Shown one piece after another: positions 43,278-52,102 of a DNA stretch of 53,386 nucleotides (position 1 is its first letter; the number at the start of each line of letters is the position of its first letter). The notes beneath the pieces are model-generated. The model ran no database searches. It was not told where the DNA came from and saw only the letters and a program-made list of their open reading frames with translations. The DNA comes from Bryobacterales bacterium (GTDB lineage: Bacteria; Acidobacteriota; Terriglobia; Bryobacterales; Bryobacteraceae), in the NCBI GenBank assembly GCA_025463005.1, contig JAOAPR010000177.1, positions 1-53,386 of the forward strand. Direction: 5' to 3'. Position numbers and translations under genes: made by a program.

Positions 43278-44741
43278 TTATTTTCTCCCCAGCGATGCCT
43301 TCATCTCGGCGACGGTCGTGAGCCGGTCGGGGTTCAGGCTGTGGATCGACATGGCCCGCTCGGGCTCGAGCTTCAGCCGCTCAATGTTGTCCAGGAACAC
43401 CATCGTGCCGATCACCGGCGGGTTAGGAACCGGATCGTTCGCCGGCGGCAGGTTGAACATGTCGGCGTACACCAGGATCTTCTCCTTCGGCAGGTACCCG
43501 ATGACGATACCGTCAGCGTGCGGGAGCCCCTTGATCACGTGGACTTCGAACGTACGCGTAGCGTCCTGAAAAACACGCTTGTCGCTCGTGAGGGCCTCGA
43601 TCACCGGCTTCTTGCCGGACTTCGATAGGGAGTCTGGGGCCAGCGTCCGCGGGGCGGAGAGCGCGTTCATCAGGAATGCTTTATTTACCTCAGGCGTGAC
43701 GATCGTGATCCCTTCGGCGACCACGGCCGGCAGCCCGCTGGTGTGATCGAAATGATGGTGCGAGATGACGCCGTAGCGGATCGGCTTATTCGGGATGACC
43801 TTCTTCGCTTCGGCGATGATCGCCTGCGCACGCGCCTCGTTTTGCGGTCCAGGCTCGAAGATCAGAATGTGGTCAGCGAACTCCACCGCGAGCGCGTTAT
43901 ATGCGCCGTTGATGCGATAGACGCCGTCGGCCAGCTTCTCCGAGGTCGGGCCTGCTGCTGCGGGTGGAGCGCCGCCGCCCGCTGGCGCTCCTCCGCGTCC
44001 GCCCTGAGGCGGCGTCAGTAGCTGCTGGATGTTCGCCGGATTCGCGTGCGCACCCAGGATGTATGCTTCGAATGTCGGCCAGCCGCCGCGTTTCTGCACC
44101 ATCGTAGCCGGGAACTTCAGGCCGTTGGCGCCATCGCGATAATTCGTGTACTCGGCCTCGACGAGCATGTCGCCGAAGATTGGATTCTCAAGCCATGTCT
44201 GGACCTTCTCGACGAGGTTCTGGCCATTGATGTAGCCGACCACGCGATAAGGCTGTCCGCCCGGCGACTTCACGGGCGAGTTAAACGTGACCACCTGGTA
44301 GCGCTTTCCACCGGTGGTCTGCGCCTTCACCGTGGCATTATTCGCCGCGGCACCCTTGAGAAATCCCCAAGGAGTGATCCAGATTTCGAGCTGCTGAGCC
44401 CAAGCCGTGTTCTGAGGTGTGATGTTCTGCTGGCCGGGAGTCAGTGCCGCCGCACCGCCGGTGACCGGCACAGCGTAGTTCATCCATGTGGCCCGCGATG
44501 CCGGCTGCGTAAAATCGATCGCTCGCACATAGTCATTCGCGCCGGCCATGGGCCACGGCTGGTTGGCGTTGTTGTTCTGCCCGAGATTTCCGTTCTGGGC
44601 GACGCCGTAATAGTGAATCGAGTTCAGCCCCTCGACACCCATCGCCTTGGAAGAGTTGGTGATGACGGTCTTTGCGTCCTGGGCGTTGGCGCCGATGCCC
44701 GCGGCCAGCGCGATGGCAGCAAGAAGGGTTCGTGTGAGCAT
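43278..44741 (-). CDS. Two-domain secreted protein: N-terminal unknown domain plus metallo-beta-lactamase fold
   Basis: A 487-residue exported protein (signal about 1-20, ending GANAQ). Residues about 22-240 form a beta-rich domain of the kind found before MBL domains (YGVAQNGNLG; EAEYTNYRDGANGLKFPATMVQKRGGWP with its GLKFPATMV centre). A Gly/Ala/Pro-rich linker (about 245-270) leads to the MBL domain with ISHHHFDHTSGLPAVV (HxHxDH) and GLPHADGIVIGY. It heads the minus-strand pair and is divergent from the cytochrome-monooxygenase gene, with 86 nt for both promoters. The role is unknown; a partner enzyme for the oxidation genes on the other side is possible. Confidence 0.86.
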   Translation of the reverse strand: MLTRTLLAAIALAAGIGANAQDAKTVITNSSKAMGVEGLNSIHYYGVAQNGNLGQNNNANQPWPMAGANDYVRAIDFTQPASRATWMNYAVPVTGGAAALTPGQQNITPQNTAWAQQLEIWITPWGFLKGAAANNATVKAQTTGGKRYQVVTFNSPVKSPGGQPYRVVGYINGQNLVEKVQTWLENPIFGDMLVEAEYTNYRDGANGLKFPATMVQKRGGWPTFEAYILGAHANPANIQQLLTPPQGGRGGAPAGGGAPPAAAGPTSEKLADGVYRINGAYNALAVEFADHILIFEPGPQNEARAQAIIAEAKKVIPNKPIRYGVISHHHFDHTSGLPAVVAEGITIVTPEVNKAFLMNALSAPRTLAPDSLSKSGKKPVIEALTSDKRVFQDATRTFEVHVIKGLPHADGIVIGYLPKEKILVYADMFNLPPANDPVPNPPVIGTMVFLDNIERLKLEPERAMSIHSLNPDRLTTVAEMKASLGRK

Positions 44742-44814
44742 AGGGGGATTATATCCCCTCGGCCGCGGATCGTGATAAACTACCTACCGATCGACAGGTG
44801 TTGTACCGTTCACC

Positions 44815-44820
44815 AAGGAG
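44815..44820 (+). promoter_or_regulatory. Ribosome binding site fixing the start at 44828
   Basis: AAGGAG is 7 nt before ATG 44828, which begins a clear signal peptide. The frame is open back to TTG 44798, but that start has no such site and would place charged residues before the signal. Confidence 0.75.
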
Positions 44821-44827
44821 TCGACCA

Positions 44828-46147
44828 ATGGATAGCAGATTACGTCGTCTGGGACTGCTGATTTCGGCAATCCTCCCCGGTCTTTCGATCGCCGCAGATT
44901 TAAACATCAAAGCGCCCACGTTCGCCAAGGACGTTGCTCCGATTTTTCAGGAAAAGTGCCAGGCATGCCACCGCGCGGGATCGATGGCTCCCATGTCGCT
45001 GGTGACGTATGACGAAACGCGTCCCTGGGTGAAGGCCATCAAGGAGCGTGTAGTCACGCGCACCATGCCGCCGTGGCACCTCGATAAGACTGTCGGCATC
45101 CAGCATTTTCAGAACGACATTTCACTGAGCGACGAGCAGATCAGCTTGATCGCGAAGTGGGTGGATGCGGGCGCTCCTCTGGGTGACCCGAAGGACATGC
45201 CTGCGCCGAAACAATGGCCGAAAGACGACGGCTGGCAGCTCGCGGAGAAGTTCGGGCCGCCGGACCTGATCATCAAGTCCGAGCCGTACACCATGCCGGC
45301 CCACGGACAGGACGTGTGGTTCAAGCCGCTCACGCAAATTCCGCTGACCGAGCCCCGATGGGTTCGCGCCGTGGAAATGCGGCCCTCGACTCCCGCGGGA
45401 CGCAGGATCACCCACCATGCCCTCGCTTTTCTTCAACAGGAGGAGCCGGGCGCGAACAGCGATGCCGCTCCGGGCGTCGGAACGCAGGGCCTGCTCATGG
45501 AATGGGCCGTCAACAAGAACTATGACATCTACCGTCCCAACACAGGAAAGCTCTTGCTCCCCGGCGCGCGCATCTGGTGGGAGGAGCATCTGCACGCCGT
45601 TGGCGAGGAAATCCGCGATCACGTGGAGCTGGCGGTGTACCTCTACCCCAAAGGCGAAGAGCCAAAGTATCGGACCACGCTCACACTGTTTTCTGCATCG
45701 CCCGGAAACCAACTTGATATTCCGCCCAACACCGTCGCGCAGACCGAGGGTTATCAGTTGCTGAAGAACCCGGCTCGTTTGGAAAATTTCCAGCCGCACA
45801 TGCACCTTCGCGGCAAGTCGATGTTGCTCGAAGCAATTCTTCCCGATGGCAGCAAGCGGACGCTCAGCTACGTGGATCATTTCAATTTCAACTGGATGAT
45901 CAACTACATCTATACGGACGACGAGGCTCCGGTATTGCCCAAAGGCACGTTGATCCACGTAGTCGCCTCGCACGACAACACTCCGAACAACAAGAACAAT
46001 CCGGATCCGAACCAGTGGGTGGGCTGGGGCGATCGCACCGTGGATGAAATGGCTCACGCCTGGGTCAATGTCACCTATATTTCGGAAGACGACTATCAGG
46101 AGTACGTCGCCAAGCACCCGCCTGCCCGGTCAGTTGCACAAAGATAA
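44828..46147 (+). CDS. Cytochrome c fused to a PHM-like type II copper monooxygenase
   Basis: A 439-residue exported protein (signal about 1-23). Residues 30-120 form a cytochrome c domain with CQACH (Cys44, Cys47, His48). The C-terminal half has the full copper ligand pattern of peptidylglycine alpha-hydroxylating/dopamine beta-monooxygenases: HH at 196-197, HLH at 254-256, HMH at 324-326 and Met408 (DEMAHAW). In rat PHM the ligands are H107, H108, H172, H242, H244 and M314; the 70-residue gap between the third His and the HxH pair is the same here. PHM inserts one oxygen atom at a C-H bond next to a heteroatom. The cytochrome may replace ascorbate as donor. It overlaps the next gene by one base (TAATG). 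Confidence 0.86.
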   Translation: MDSRLRRLGLLISAILPGLSIAADLNIKAPTFAKDVAPIFQEKCQACHRAGSMAPMSLVTYDETRPWVKAIKERVVTRTMPPWHLDKTVGIQHFQNDISLSDEQISLIAKWVDAGAPLGDPKDMPAPKQWPKDDGWQLAEKFGPPDLIIKSEPYTMPAHGQDVWFKPLTQIPLTEPRWVRAVEMRPSTPAGRRITHHALAFLQQEEPGANSDAAPGVGTQGLLMEWAVNKNYDIYRPNTGKLLLPGARIWWEEHLHAVGEEIRDHVELAVYLYPKGEEPKYRTTLTLFSASPGNQLDIPPNTVAQTEGYQLLKNPARLENFQPHMHLRGKSMLLEAILPDGSKRTLSYVDHFNFNWMINYIYTDDEAPVLPKGTLIHVVASHDNTPNNKNNPDPNQWVGWGDRTVDEMAHAWVNVTYISEDDYQEYVAKHPPARSVAQR

Positions 46148-46992
46148 TGTCCCGATTCGCAAGCCTTGCCGTCCTCGCAGCCGGCGCGGCGTTCTTGTAC
46201 GGTCAGCAGCAGGTCTATATCGAGCCCCCGCATGACTCCGGGCAAGGCGTCACGCCCGCCTACGAAGGATGGTTTCCAAATGCCGATGGAAGCTTCAGCC
46301 TTCTGTTCGGCTACTTCAATCGGAATCTCAAACAGGAGCTGGATATTCCGATCGGCCCCAACAATCGTATCGAGCCGGGCGGTCCGGATCAGGGCCAGCC
46401 CACGCACTTCCTCACCAGACGGCGTTGGGGGATGTTCACCATCACAGTGCCGAAGGACTTCGCCGGCCAGAAGCTTACGTGGACACTCGTCGCGAATGGA
46501 AAGACGGCGCAAGTTCCCGTGGGGCTTGACTCGCTGTGGGAGCTGAATCCTTTCAAAGATGCCACGGGCAATACCCCGCCGTTCATCGGCTTCGATCAGG
46601 CCGGCCCGTTTGTGCAGGGTCCGCGCGGTCACACAGTGTCACTTTCGGCAACGATGCCGAACCCCGTTCCCCTGAACCTTTGGGTGGCGGATGACGCGAG
46701 CGTCATTCCGGGTGCAACGCGTCCCAAAACGCCGGCCGTCGCGCTGACGTGGAGCAAGTTTCGCGGACCAGGCGACGTCACCTTCGCCAACGATCGCCCG
46801 CCGATCGAGAGAGCCCAGTTAAAAGGCTTGGAGAACACAGCGTTCAGCGGCAAAGCGTCCACCACCGCGACGTTCAGCGAGCCCGGAGAGTACATATTGA
46901 ATGTGGTCGCCAACGATTGGACCGGCGATGGCGGGCGCGGGTTCCAGTGCTGCTGGTCGAACGCACAAGTGAAAGTCTCCGTCAAAAAATAA
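46147..46992 (+). CDS. Secreted beta-rich protein of unknown function, partner of the copper monooxygenase
   Basis: A 281-residue exported protein (signal about 1-19, ending YGQQQ). The mature part is beta-rich with two immunoglobulin-like halves: one around EGWFPNADGSFSLLFGYFNRN, in short SFSLLFGYFNRN, and a C-terminal one (TTATFSEPGEYILNVVANDW) ending in FQCCWSNAQVKVSV with a Cys-Cys pair. No heme, copper or catalytic motif is evident. The start codon shares a base with the stop of the monooxygenase gene, so tight coupling is likely. I infer a structural or substrate-binding partner. A PQQ dehydrogenase follows 9 nt after the stop. Confidence 0.76.
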   Translation: MSRFASLAVLAAGAAFLYGQQQVYIEPPHDSGQGVTPAYEGWFPNADGSFSLLFGYFNRNLKQELDIPIGPNNRIEPGGPDQGQPTHFLTRRRWGMFTITVPKDFAGQKLTWTLVANGKTAQVPVGLDSLWELNPFKDATGNTPPFIGFDQAGPFVQGPRGHTVSLSATMPNPVPLNLWVADDASVIPGATRPKTPAVALTWSKFRGPGDVTFANDRPPIERAQLKGLENTAFSGKASTTATFSEPGEYILNVVANDWTGDGGRGFQCCWSNAQVKVSVKK

Positions 46993-47001
46993 GGAGGGCA
47001 C

Positions 47002-49068
47002 ATGCATAGAGGAATCGGATTGCTGCTCGCGGCGCTTGCGGCATCAGCCTTGGCCCAGCAACCCTCGACCAAAAACGGAGAGTGGCCTTACTACACCGCC
47101 GATCTGAAAGGCACCAAGTACTCGCCTCTCGATCAGATCAACGCGAGCAACTTCAACCAGCTCGAAGTAGCGTGGCGCTTCAAAACCGATAATTTCGGCA
47201 CTCGCCCCGAATACAAGCTGGAGGGAACGCCCGTGATGGTGAAAGGCGTGCTGTACACGACTGCAGGCACGCGCCGTTCCGTGGTCGCGCTCGATGCAAA
47301 AACCGGTGAGGTGATGTGGTCGTACAGCCTGCGCGAAGGAAATCGCGCCGCCATCGCGCCGCGCCAGCTCTCGGGCCGAGGCGTCTCCTATTGGACCGAC
47401 GGCAAAGGCGACGACCGTGTCGTGTTCGTTACCACCGGATACCGCCTGGTGGTTTTGAACGCGCACACCGGTCAGCCGATCACGAACTTCGGTAAAAACG
47501 GAATCGTCGATCTGAAAGAAGGCATGGTCACCGCCGCGGGGCTGCAGATCGATCTCGAAACCGGCGAAGCCGGTCTGCACGCTACCCCTCTGGTGGTGAA
47601 GGACGTCGTGATCGTGGGATCGTCCTTCAAAGAAGGCATGACCGTTGTCACGCATAACAACACCAAGGGCAACGTGCGCGCTTACGACGTCCGAAGCGGC
47701 AAGCTGCTGTGGACGTTCAACACCATTCCGCGCCCCGGCGAGTTCGGCAACGAAACTTGGGAGAACGGATCGTGGGCGACCAACGGCAACACCGGCGTGT
47801 GGACCCAGATGACGGTCGACGAAGAGCTCGGACTGGTGTATCTGCCGGTGGAGTCTCCCACCTCGGATTTCTACGGCGGACATCGCCCGGGAGACAACCT
47901 CTTCGCGGAAAGTTTGGTTTGCGTGGATCTGAAGACCGGCAAACGCAAGTGGCATTTCCAGATCGTGCATCACCCCATCTGGGATTACGATTTGTCCTCC
48001 GCGCCTATTCTGGCCGATATCACGGTGGGCAGTAAAGCGATCAAGGCCGTGGCGCTCCCGAGTAAACAGGCGTTCCTTTACGTGTTCGATCGCGTCACGG
48101 GCCAGCCCGTATGGCCGATAGAGGAGCGACCCGTTCCGCAGTCGGACGTGCCCGGCGAAAAGACGTCGCCCACGCAGCCGTTCCCCACCAAGCCTCCGGC
48201 CTACGGCCGAAACTACTTGAAAATTCCCGACGACCTGATCGACTATACGCCGGAGATGCGCGCGCAGGCCCGCGATAACATCGCGCGCTACAAGAATGGC
48301 CCGATGTTCCTGCCGCCCGTGGTTGGCGACGCGAAGGGATTCATCGGAGCCATGGGGCTCGGCACCGCCAGCGGCGGCACGAACTGGCCCGGCGCCGGTT
48401 ACGATCCCGAGACGCATATCGTGTACGCGCAAGCGAATCAGTCCGCTGTGTTCCCGGTCTCGTTGCGGACTCCGCCCGAAGGATTCTCCGACATCCGCTA
48501 TGTGATGGGACGGAACGATACGGAATTTCGCGTGTCGGAAGGGCCGGGATTCGGCAGCGCGGCGGATGCTCCGCAACAGCGTCGTCCCGCAGTGACCGCA
48601 CCCGCAGCGCCTCCCGCGGCCCCTATCGGAGCGCTGACTGTCCAGGGCCTCTCCATTGTGAAGCCGCCATATGCGGTGATCTCCGCAGTCAGTCTCGATC
48701 GCGGCGACATGCAATGGCAGGTGCCTTACGGAGAGACGCCCGATGCGGTCCGCAATCATCCAGCGCTCAAGGGGATGAACATCCCGAACACTGGACAACC
48801 CGGCAGCGTGGGCCTGGTGGTGACGAAGACCCTGGTGATCCTGGGCGACAGCCAGATCACCACGACGCCTGCGCATCCGCGCGGCGCGATGCTTCGGGCG
48901 TACGATAAGGCCACGGGCAAAGAGGTCGGCTCGGTGTTGATGCCCGCCCCGCAAAGCGGATCGCCCATGACGTACATGGTCGACGGCAAGCAATATATCG
49001 TGGTCGCCGTCAGTGGAGGCGCCTATTCAGGCGAGTATATTGCCTATAGCCTGCCGTCGAATAACTGA
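47002..49068 (+). CDS. PQQ-dependent dehydrogenase (quinoprotein propeller)
   Basis: A 688-residue exported quinoprotein (signal about 1-18, ending SALAQ). It shows the family start WPYYTADLKGTKYSPLDQIN and repeated tryptophan-docking strands such as GKLLWTFNTIPRPGEFGNETWENGSW (core RPGEFGNETWENGSW) and VDLKTGKRKWHFQIVHHPIWDYDL in its FQIVHHPIWDYDL part. It oxidises alcohols or sugars in the periplasm and gives electrons to cytochrome c. The vicinal Cys pair of methanol and ethanol dehydrogenases is not present. AAGGAGG stands before the ATG. The cytochrome c gene follows directly, and the set is collinear with the copper monooxygenase. Confidence 0.93.
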   Translation: MHRGIGLLLAALAASALAQQPSTKNGEWPYYTADLKGTKYSPLDQINASNFNQLEVAWRFKTDNFGTRPEYKLEGTPVMVKGVLYTTAGTRRSVVALDAKTGEVMWSYSLREGNRAAIAPRQLSGRGVSYWTDGKGDDRVVFVTTGYRLVVLNAHTGQPITNFGKNGIVDLKEGMVTAAGLQIDLETGEAGLHATPLVVKDVVIVGSSFKEGMTVVTHNNTKGNVRAYDVRSGKLLWTFNTIPRPGEFGNETWENGSWATNGNTGVWTQMTVDEELGLVYLPVESPTSDFYGGHRPGDNLFAESLVCVDLKTGKRKWHFQIVHHPIWDYDLSSAPILADITVGSKAIKAVALPSKQAFLYVFDRVTGQPVWPIEERPVPQSDVPGEKTSPTQPFPTKPPAYGRNYLKIPDDLIDYTPEMRAQARDNIARYKNGPMFLPPVVGDAKGFIGAMGLGTASGGTNWPGAGYDPETHIVYAQANQSAVFPVSLRTPPEGFSDIRYVMGRNDTEFRVSEGPGFGSAADAPQQRRPAVTAPAAPPAAPIGALTVQGLSIVKPPYAVISAVSLDRGDMQWQVPYGETPDAVRNHPALKGMNIPNTGQPGSVGLVVTKTLVILGDSQITTTPAHPRGAMLRAYDKATGKEVGSVLMPAPQSGSPMTYMVDGKQYIVVAVSGGAYSGEYIAYSLPSNN

Positions 49069-49147
49069 TGTGGCGCACGCACTCTTGCGTGCCGTGTCGA
49101 GACTCATCTCGACACCCTTTCGCCGTGGAGGAATACTGCATGAGTGC

Positions 49148-49573
49148 GTGCCCCACGCGGCGATGTTCCTTGTCGTCCTTATTACCTTCTTGCTCACCGC
49201 GCAAACCACGCGGTCGGTATGGGACGGAGTCTATACCTCCGAACAAGCTGCGCGCGGAGCCTCGCTCTACGCGAAAGACTGCGCATCCTGCCATGGAACC
49301 GCGCTCACCGGCGGAGAATCCGCGCCGCCTCTCACTGGTGGCGAGTTCTTCTCCAACTGGAACGGCCTCACCGTCGGCGACTTGTTCGAGAGAATTCGTA
49401 TCTCAATGCCGGCTGACCGCCCCGGACGGCTCACGCGCGAGCAGGACGCCGATATTCTCGCGTTCATGCTCAGCGTCAGCCAGTTCCCGCCGGGCAAGAC
49501 AGAATTAGCGCGTCAAACGGAAGCTCTAAAGCAGATCCGGTTCGATTCAACGAAGCCGGCCGACAAGAATTGA
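49148..49573 (+). CDS. Small secreted cytochrome c
   Basis: About 141 residues: a signal segment (AAMFLVVLITFLLTAQ), then one class I cytochrome c domain with CASCH and the later SMPADRPGRL whose Met is the likely heme ligand. It probably takes electrons from the PQQ dehydrogenase. The start is uncertain: I use GTG 49148; ATG 49163 and GTG 49070 are in the same frame. A perfect GGAGGAA (49127-49133) points to ATG 49140, which is in another frame, so a small indel or a changed start is possible near the 5' end. Confidence 0.8.
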   Translation: MPHAAMFLVVLITFLLTAQTTRSVWDGVYTSEQAARGASLYAKDCASCHGTALTGGESAPPLTGGEFFSNWNGLTVGDLFERIRISMPADRPGRLTREQDADILAFMLSVSQFPPGKTELARQTEALKQIRFDSTKPADKN

Positions 49574-49594
49574 ACAGCGCCTACACCGCATGTG

Positions 49595-50182
49595 TTAGCT
49601 CGCATGACGGCGCCGGCGCGGGGTGACAACGGTGAGATCTCCCACAGTCTTTTTGACGATCGGGCCGTCGGCCTGGAAATCGTAGCCCTTCAACATCCAG
49701 AGCTCCGGAATGATCTCGCCGATCAAAGCGCCGTGACAGAACAGCCGGACCACGGAGCTCTCCGAGACAACGATTCCAATGGCGTCCGTAGCGGCACTGA
49801 TGTGAGCGGCGGCAATATGACGGCTGCCGAGTCCGAGAGGAATTTCAATCGGTGAAGCGGCCGCGTCCAAATAGCGGCAAGCGGCTATAACAACACCCAG
49901 CGAGCTCACTACAAACGCTCCGTCCAGTTGCGCCAATTCTTTAATCGTTCCGCGCAGATTCGGATCGGTGATGTGGCGCGCGATTTCGGGATGGCCTTCC
50001 AAGGGATTCAGGATCAGCGAGCGCGACTCGGCCAGAACCGCACATTCGTTTCCAAGCGTGAACAACGTGCCGACGCGTTTTCCTTCACGTCCTTCACGTG
50101 CTATTTCAACCGCCAGCTCGATCAGCGATTCAAGAATCTCGGAGTCGTACTCTGTCACCTGACAGAGAATGCTTTCGAACAT
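49595..50182 (-). CDS. Soluble diadenylate cyclase (DisA_N/DAC) domain protein
   Basis: A 195-residue protein with the DAC signatures: DGA at residues 87-89 (QLDGAFVVS) and GSRH at 119-122 followed by IAAAHIS, then TDAIGIVVSES. DAC enzymes join two ATP into cyclic di-AMP. The usual RHR is RHI here, so one phosphate-binding Arg is changed; activity is likely but not certain. No membrane helices and no DNA-binding domain are present, unlike CdaA and DisA. The gene lies 16 nt downstream of phosphoglucomutase with AAAGGAG before its ATG, so the two form an operon. Confidence 0.85.
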   Translation of the reverse strand: MFESILCQVTEYDSEILESLIELAVEIAREGREGKRVGTLFTLGNECAVLAESRSLILNPLEGHPEIARHITDPNLRGTIKELAQLDGAFVVSSLGVVIAACRYLDAAASPIEIPLGLGSRHIAAAHISAATDAIGIVVSESSVVRLFCHGALIGEIIPELWMLKGYDFQADGPIVKKTVGDLTVVTPRRRRHAS

Positions 50183-50198
50183 CCGGACACTCCTTTCG

Positions 50199-51887
50199 CT
50201 AGGGATTCTTTTCGTCGACGGACAGCGCAGTCTCCACGATCTGCTGAGCTTCGCTTAGGATCGAGCTCAAGTGAGCCTCGCTCTGGAAGCTCTCGGCGTA
50301 GATCTTGTAGAGGTTCTCCGTTCCGGAGGGCCGCGCGGCAAACCACCCGCTGCCGGCTACAACCTTCAGGCCTCCGATGGGAGCATTGTTGCCTGGAGCT
50401 CGCGTCAGCTTGGCTGTGATGGGTTCGCCTGCGAGATGCGTGCTCGTTACCGCCTCCGGCGACAGGTTTTGCAGCTTCGTTTTCTGTTCGGGTGTAGCCG
50501 GCGCATCGATCCGGGTGTAATGGGATTTTCCGAATTCAGCCGTCAATTCGCGATAATGCTCCCCGGGATCTTTGCCGGTGCGTGCCGTAATCTCGGCGGC
50601 GAGAAGATCCATAATAATTCCGTCTTTATCTGTCGTCCACACCGTGCCGTCCACCCGCAGAAAGCTGGCCCCGGCGCTCTCCTCGCCGCCAAAGCAATAG
50701 GACCCGTCAAAAAGTCCCGGCGCGAACCACTTGAACCCAACCGGCACTTCGCTCAGCCGGCGTCCGAGTTTTTGCACCACCTTGTCGATCATGCTGCTGC
50801 TGACTACCGTCTTGCCCACGGCAGCCTGCGTCCGCCAGCGAGGGCGCTCTGTGAGCAAATACCCGATCGCTACTGCCAGATAGTAGTTCGGGTTCATCAA
50901 ACCGGCCGAAGGCGTTACGATTCCGTGCCGGTCCGAGTCAGGGTCATTGGCGAACGCTACCCGAAATTTGTCCTTGAGTCCCACCAGGCGGGCCATCGCA
51001 TAGGGGCTCGAGCAATCCATGCGGATTTTCCCATCATGATCGACCGTCATGAACGAGAAGGTCGGGTCGATAACCGGGTTCACGATCGCGATATCCAGTT
51101 GGTAGACGGAGTTGATCGGCTCCCAGTAGGGCTTCGCGGCGCCTCCCAGCGGATCCGTGCCTAGCTTGAGGCGTGCATCGCGGATCGCATCCATGTCCAC
51201 TACGTTTCGCAGGTCGCGAACATACGGCATGACGAAATCTTCCTGGTGTGTCGTCACGGCCGTGAAAGCGGACGCATACGGTACGCGCTTTATGCCTGCA
51301 TTCCCGTTCTTCAGCAGCTCATTCGCGCGGTCCTCGATCCACTGGGTCACGCCCGTTTCAGCCGGGCCGCCGTTCGCAGGATTGTATTTAAATCCGCCAT
51401 CTTCGGGAGGATTATGGGAAGGCGTAACCACGATGCCATCGGCGAAGTGCTGCTGGCGATCGCGATTATAGGTAAGGATCAGCCACGAGACGACCGGCGT
51501 CGGAGTGAAGCCGTCATCTCGCTGGATAATCGTCTCCACGCTGTTGGCCGCAAGAACCTCGAGCGCCGTCCGCTGGGCTGGAGAAGAAAGCGCGTGCGTG
51601 TCCTTGCCCATGTACAGCGGACCGTCTGTTCCGTGCGCGACCCGGTAGTCACAGATGGCTTGAGAGATGGCGAGAATATGTGATTCAGTGAAGCTTCCAT
51701 TGAGCGATGAGCCGCGATGGCCGCTGGTTCCGAAGCTTACCATCTGAGCGCGATCGCTCAAATCCGGACGGCGCTCGTAATACTCGCGTTCGAGCCGAGC
51801 TGGATCGACCAGCAACTCTTGGGGGGCGGGCAGGCCGGCCAGCGGTGAGATTCCGCCGCCTGAATGTATCGCTACGGGACCAGGCAT
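50199..51887 (-). CDS. pgm: Phosphoglucomutase (alpha-D-glucose type)
   Basis: A 562-residue enzyme interconverting glucose 1-phosphate and glucose 6-phosphate. Signatures: [10 protein letters not shown] (residues 53-61), the phosphoserine loop [13 protein letters not shown] with Ser157, the metal site [10 protein letters not shown], and the sugar-binding [10 protein letters not shown]. The phosphate-binding [16 protein letters not shown] is near the C-terminus. Length is typical of the Escherichia coli Pgm type. It is the first gene of a pair with the diadenylate cyclase. The upstream 215 nt to the next gene hold no clear promoter. Confidence 0.95.
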   Translation of the reverse strand: MPGPVAIHSGGGISPLAGLPAPQELLVDPARLEREYYERRPDLSDRAQMVSFGTSGHRGSSLNGSFTESHILAISQAICDYRVAHGTDGPLYMGKDTHALSSPAQRTALEVLAANSVETIIQRDDGFTPTPVVSWLILTYNRDRQQHFADGIVVTPSHNPPEDGGFKYNPANGGPAETGVTQWIEDRANELLKNGNAGIKRVPYASAFTAVTTHQEDFVMPYVRDLRNVVDMDAIRDARLKLGTDPLGGAAKPYWEPINSVYQLDIAIVNPVIDPTFSFMTVDHDGKIRMDCSSPYAMARLVGLKDKFRVAFANDPDSDRHGIVTPSAGLMNPNYYLAVAIGYLLTERPRWRTQAAVGKTVVSSSMIDKVVQKLGRRLSEVPVGFKWFAPGLFDGSYCFGGEESAGASFLRVDGTVWTTDKDGIIMDLLAAEITARTGKDPGEHYRELTAEFGKSHYTRIDAPATPEQKTKLQNLSPEAVTSTHLAGEPITAKLTRAPGNNAPIGGLKVVAGSGWFAARPSGTENLYKIYAESFQSEAHLSSILSEAQQIVETALSVDEKNP

Positions 51888-52102
51888 GCGGGCTATTATC
51901 TCACCGGCGGCTTCCTGTGCCGTTTAGCTTATCCATCTGTATCCACGCTCTTTGATCTTAGTTCTGCACCTACGTGGATGGATGAGACTGGCGGGAAAAC
52001 GATTCGGAATGCAGTTAAAAAGAAGATCGATGAAACTCGAAGAAGGCCGCGGGATCAAAACGGTCATGATCGGCTGAGGGATTATCTACCAGGAGAAAAA
52101 TC

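Noticed and set aside
46147-46992. Cupredoxin-like electron carrier
   Set aside because: The beta-rich layout fits, but no Cys-His-Met copper set is present.
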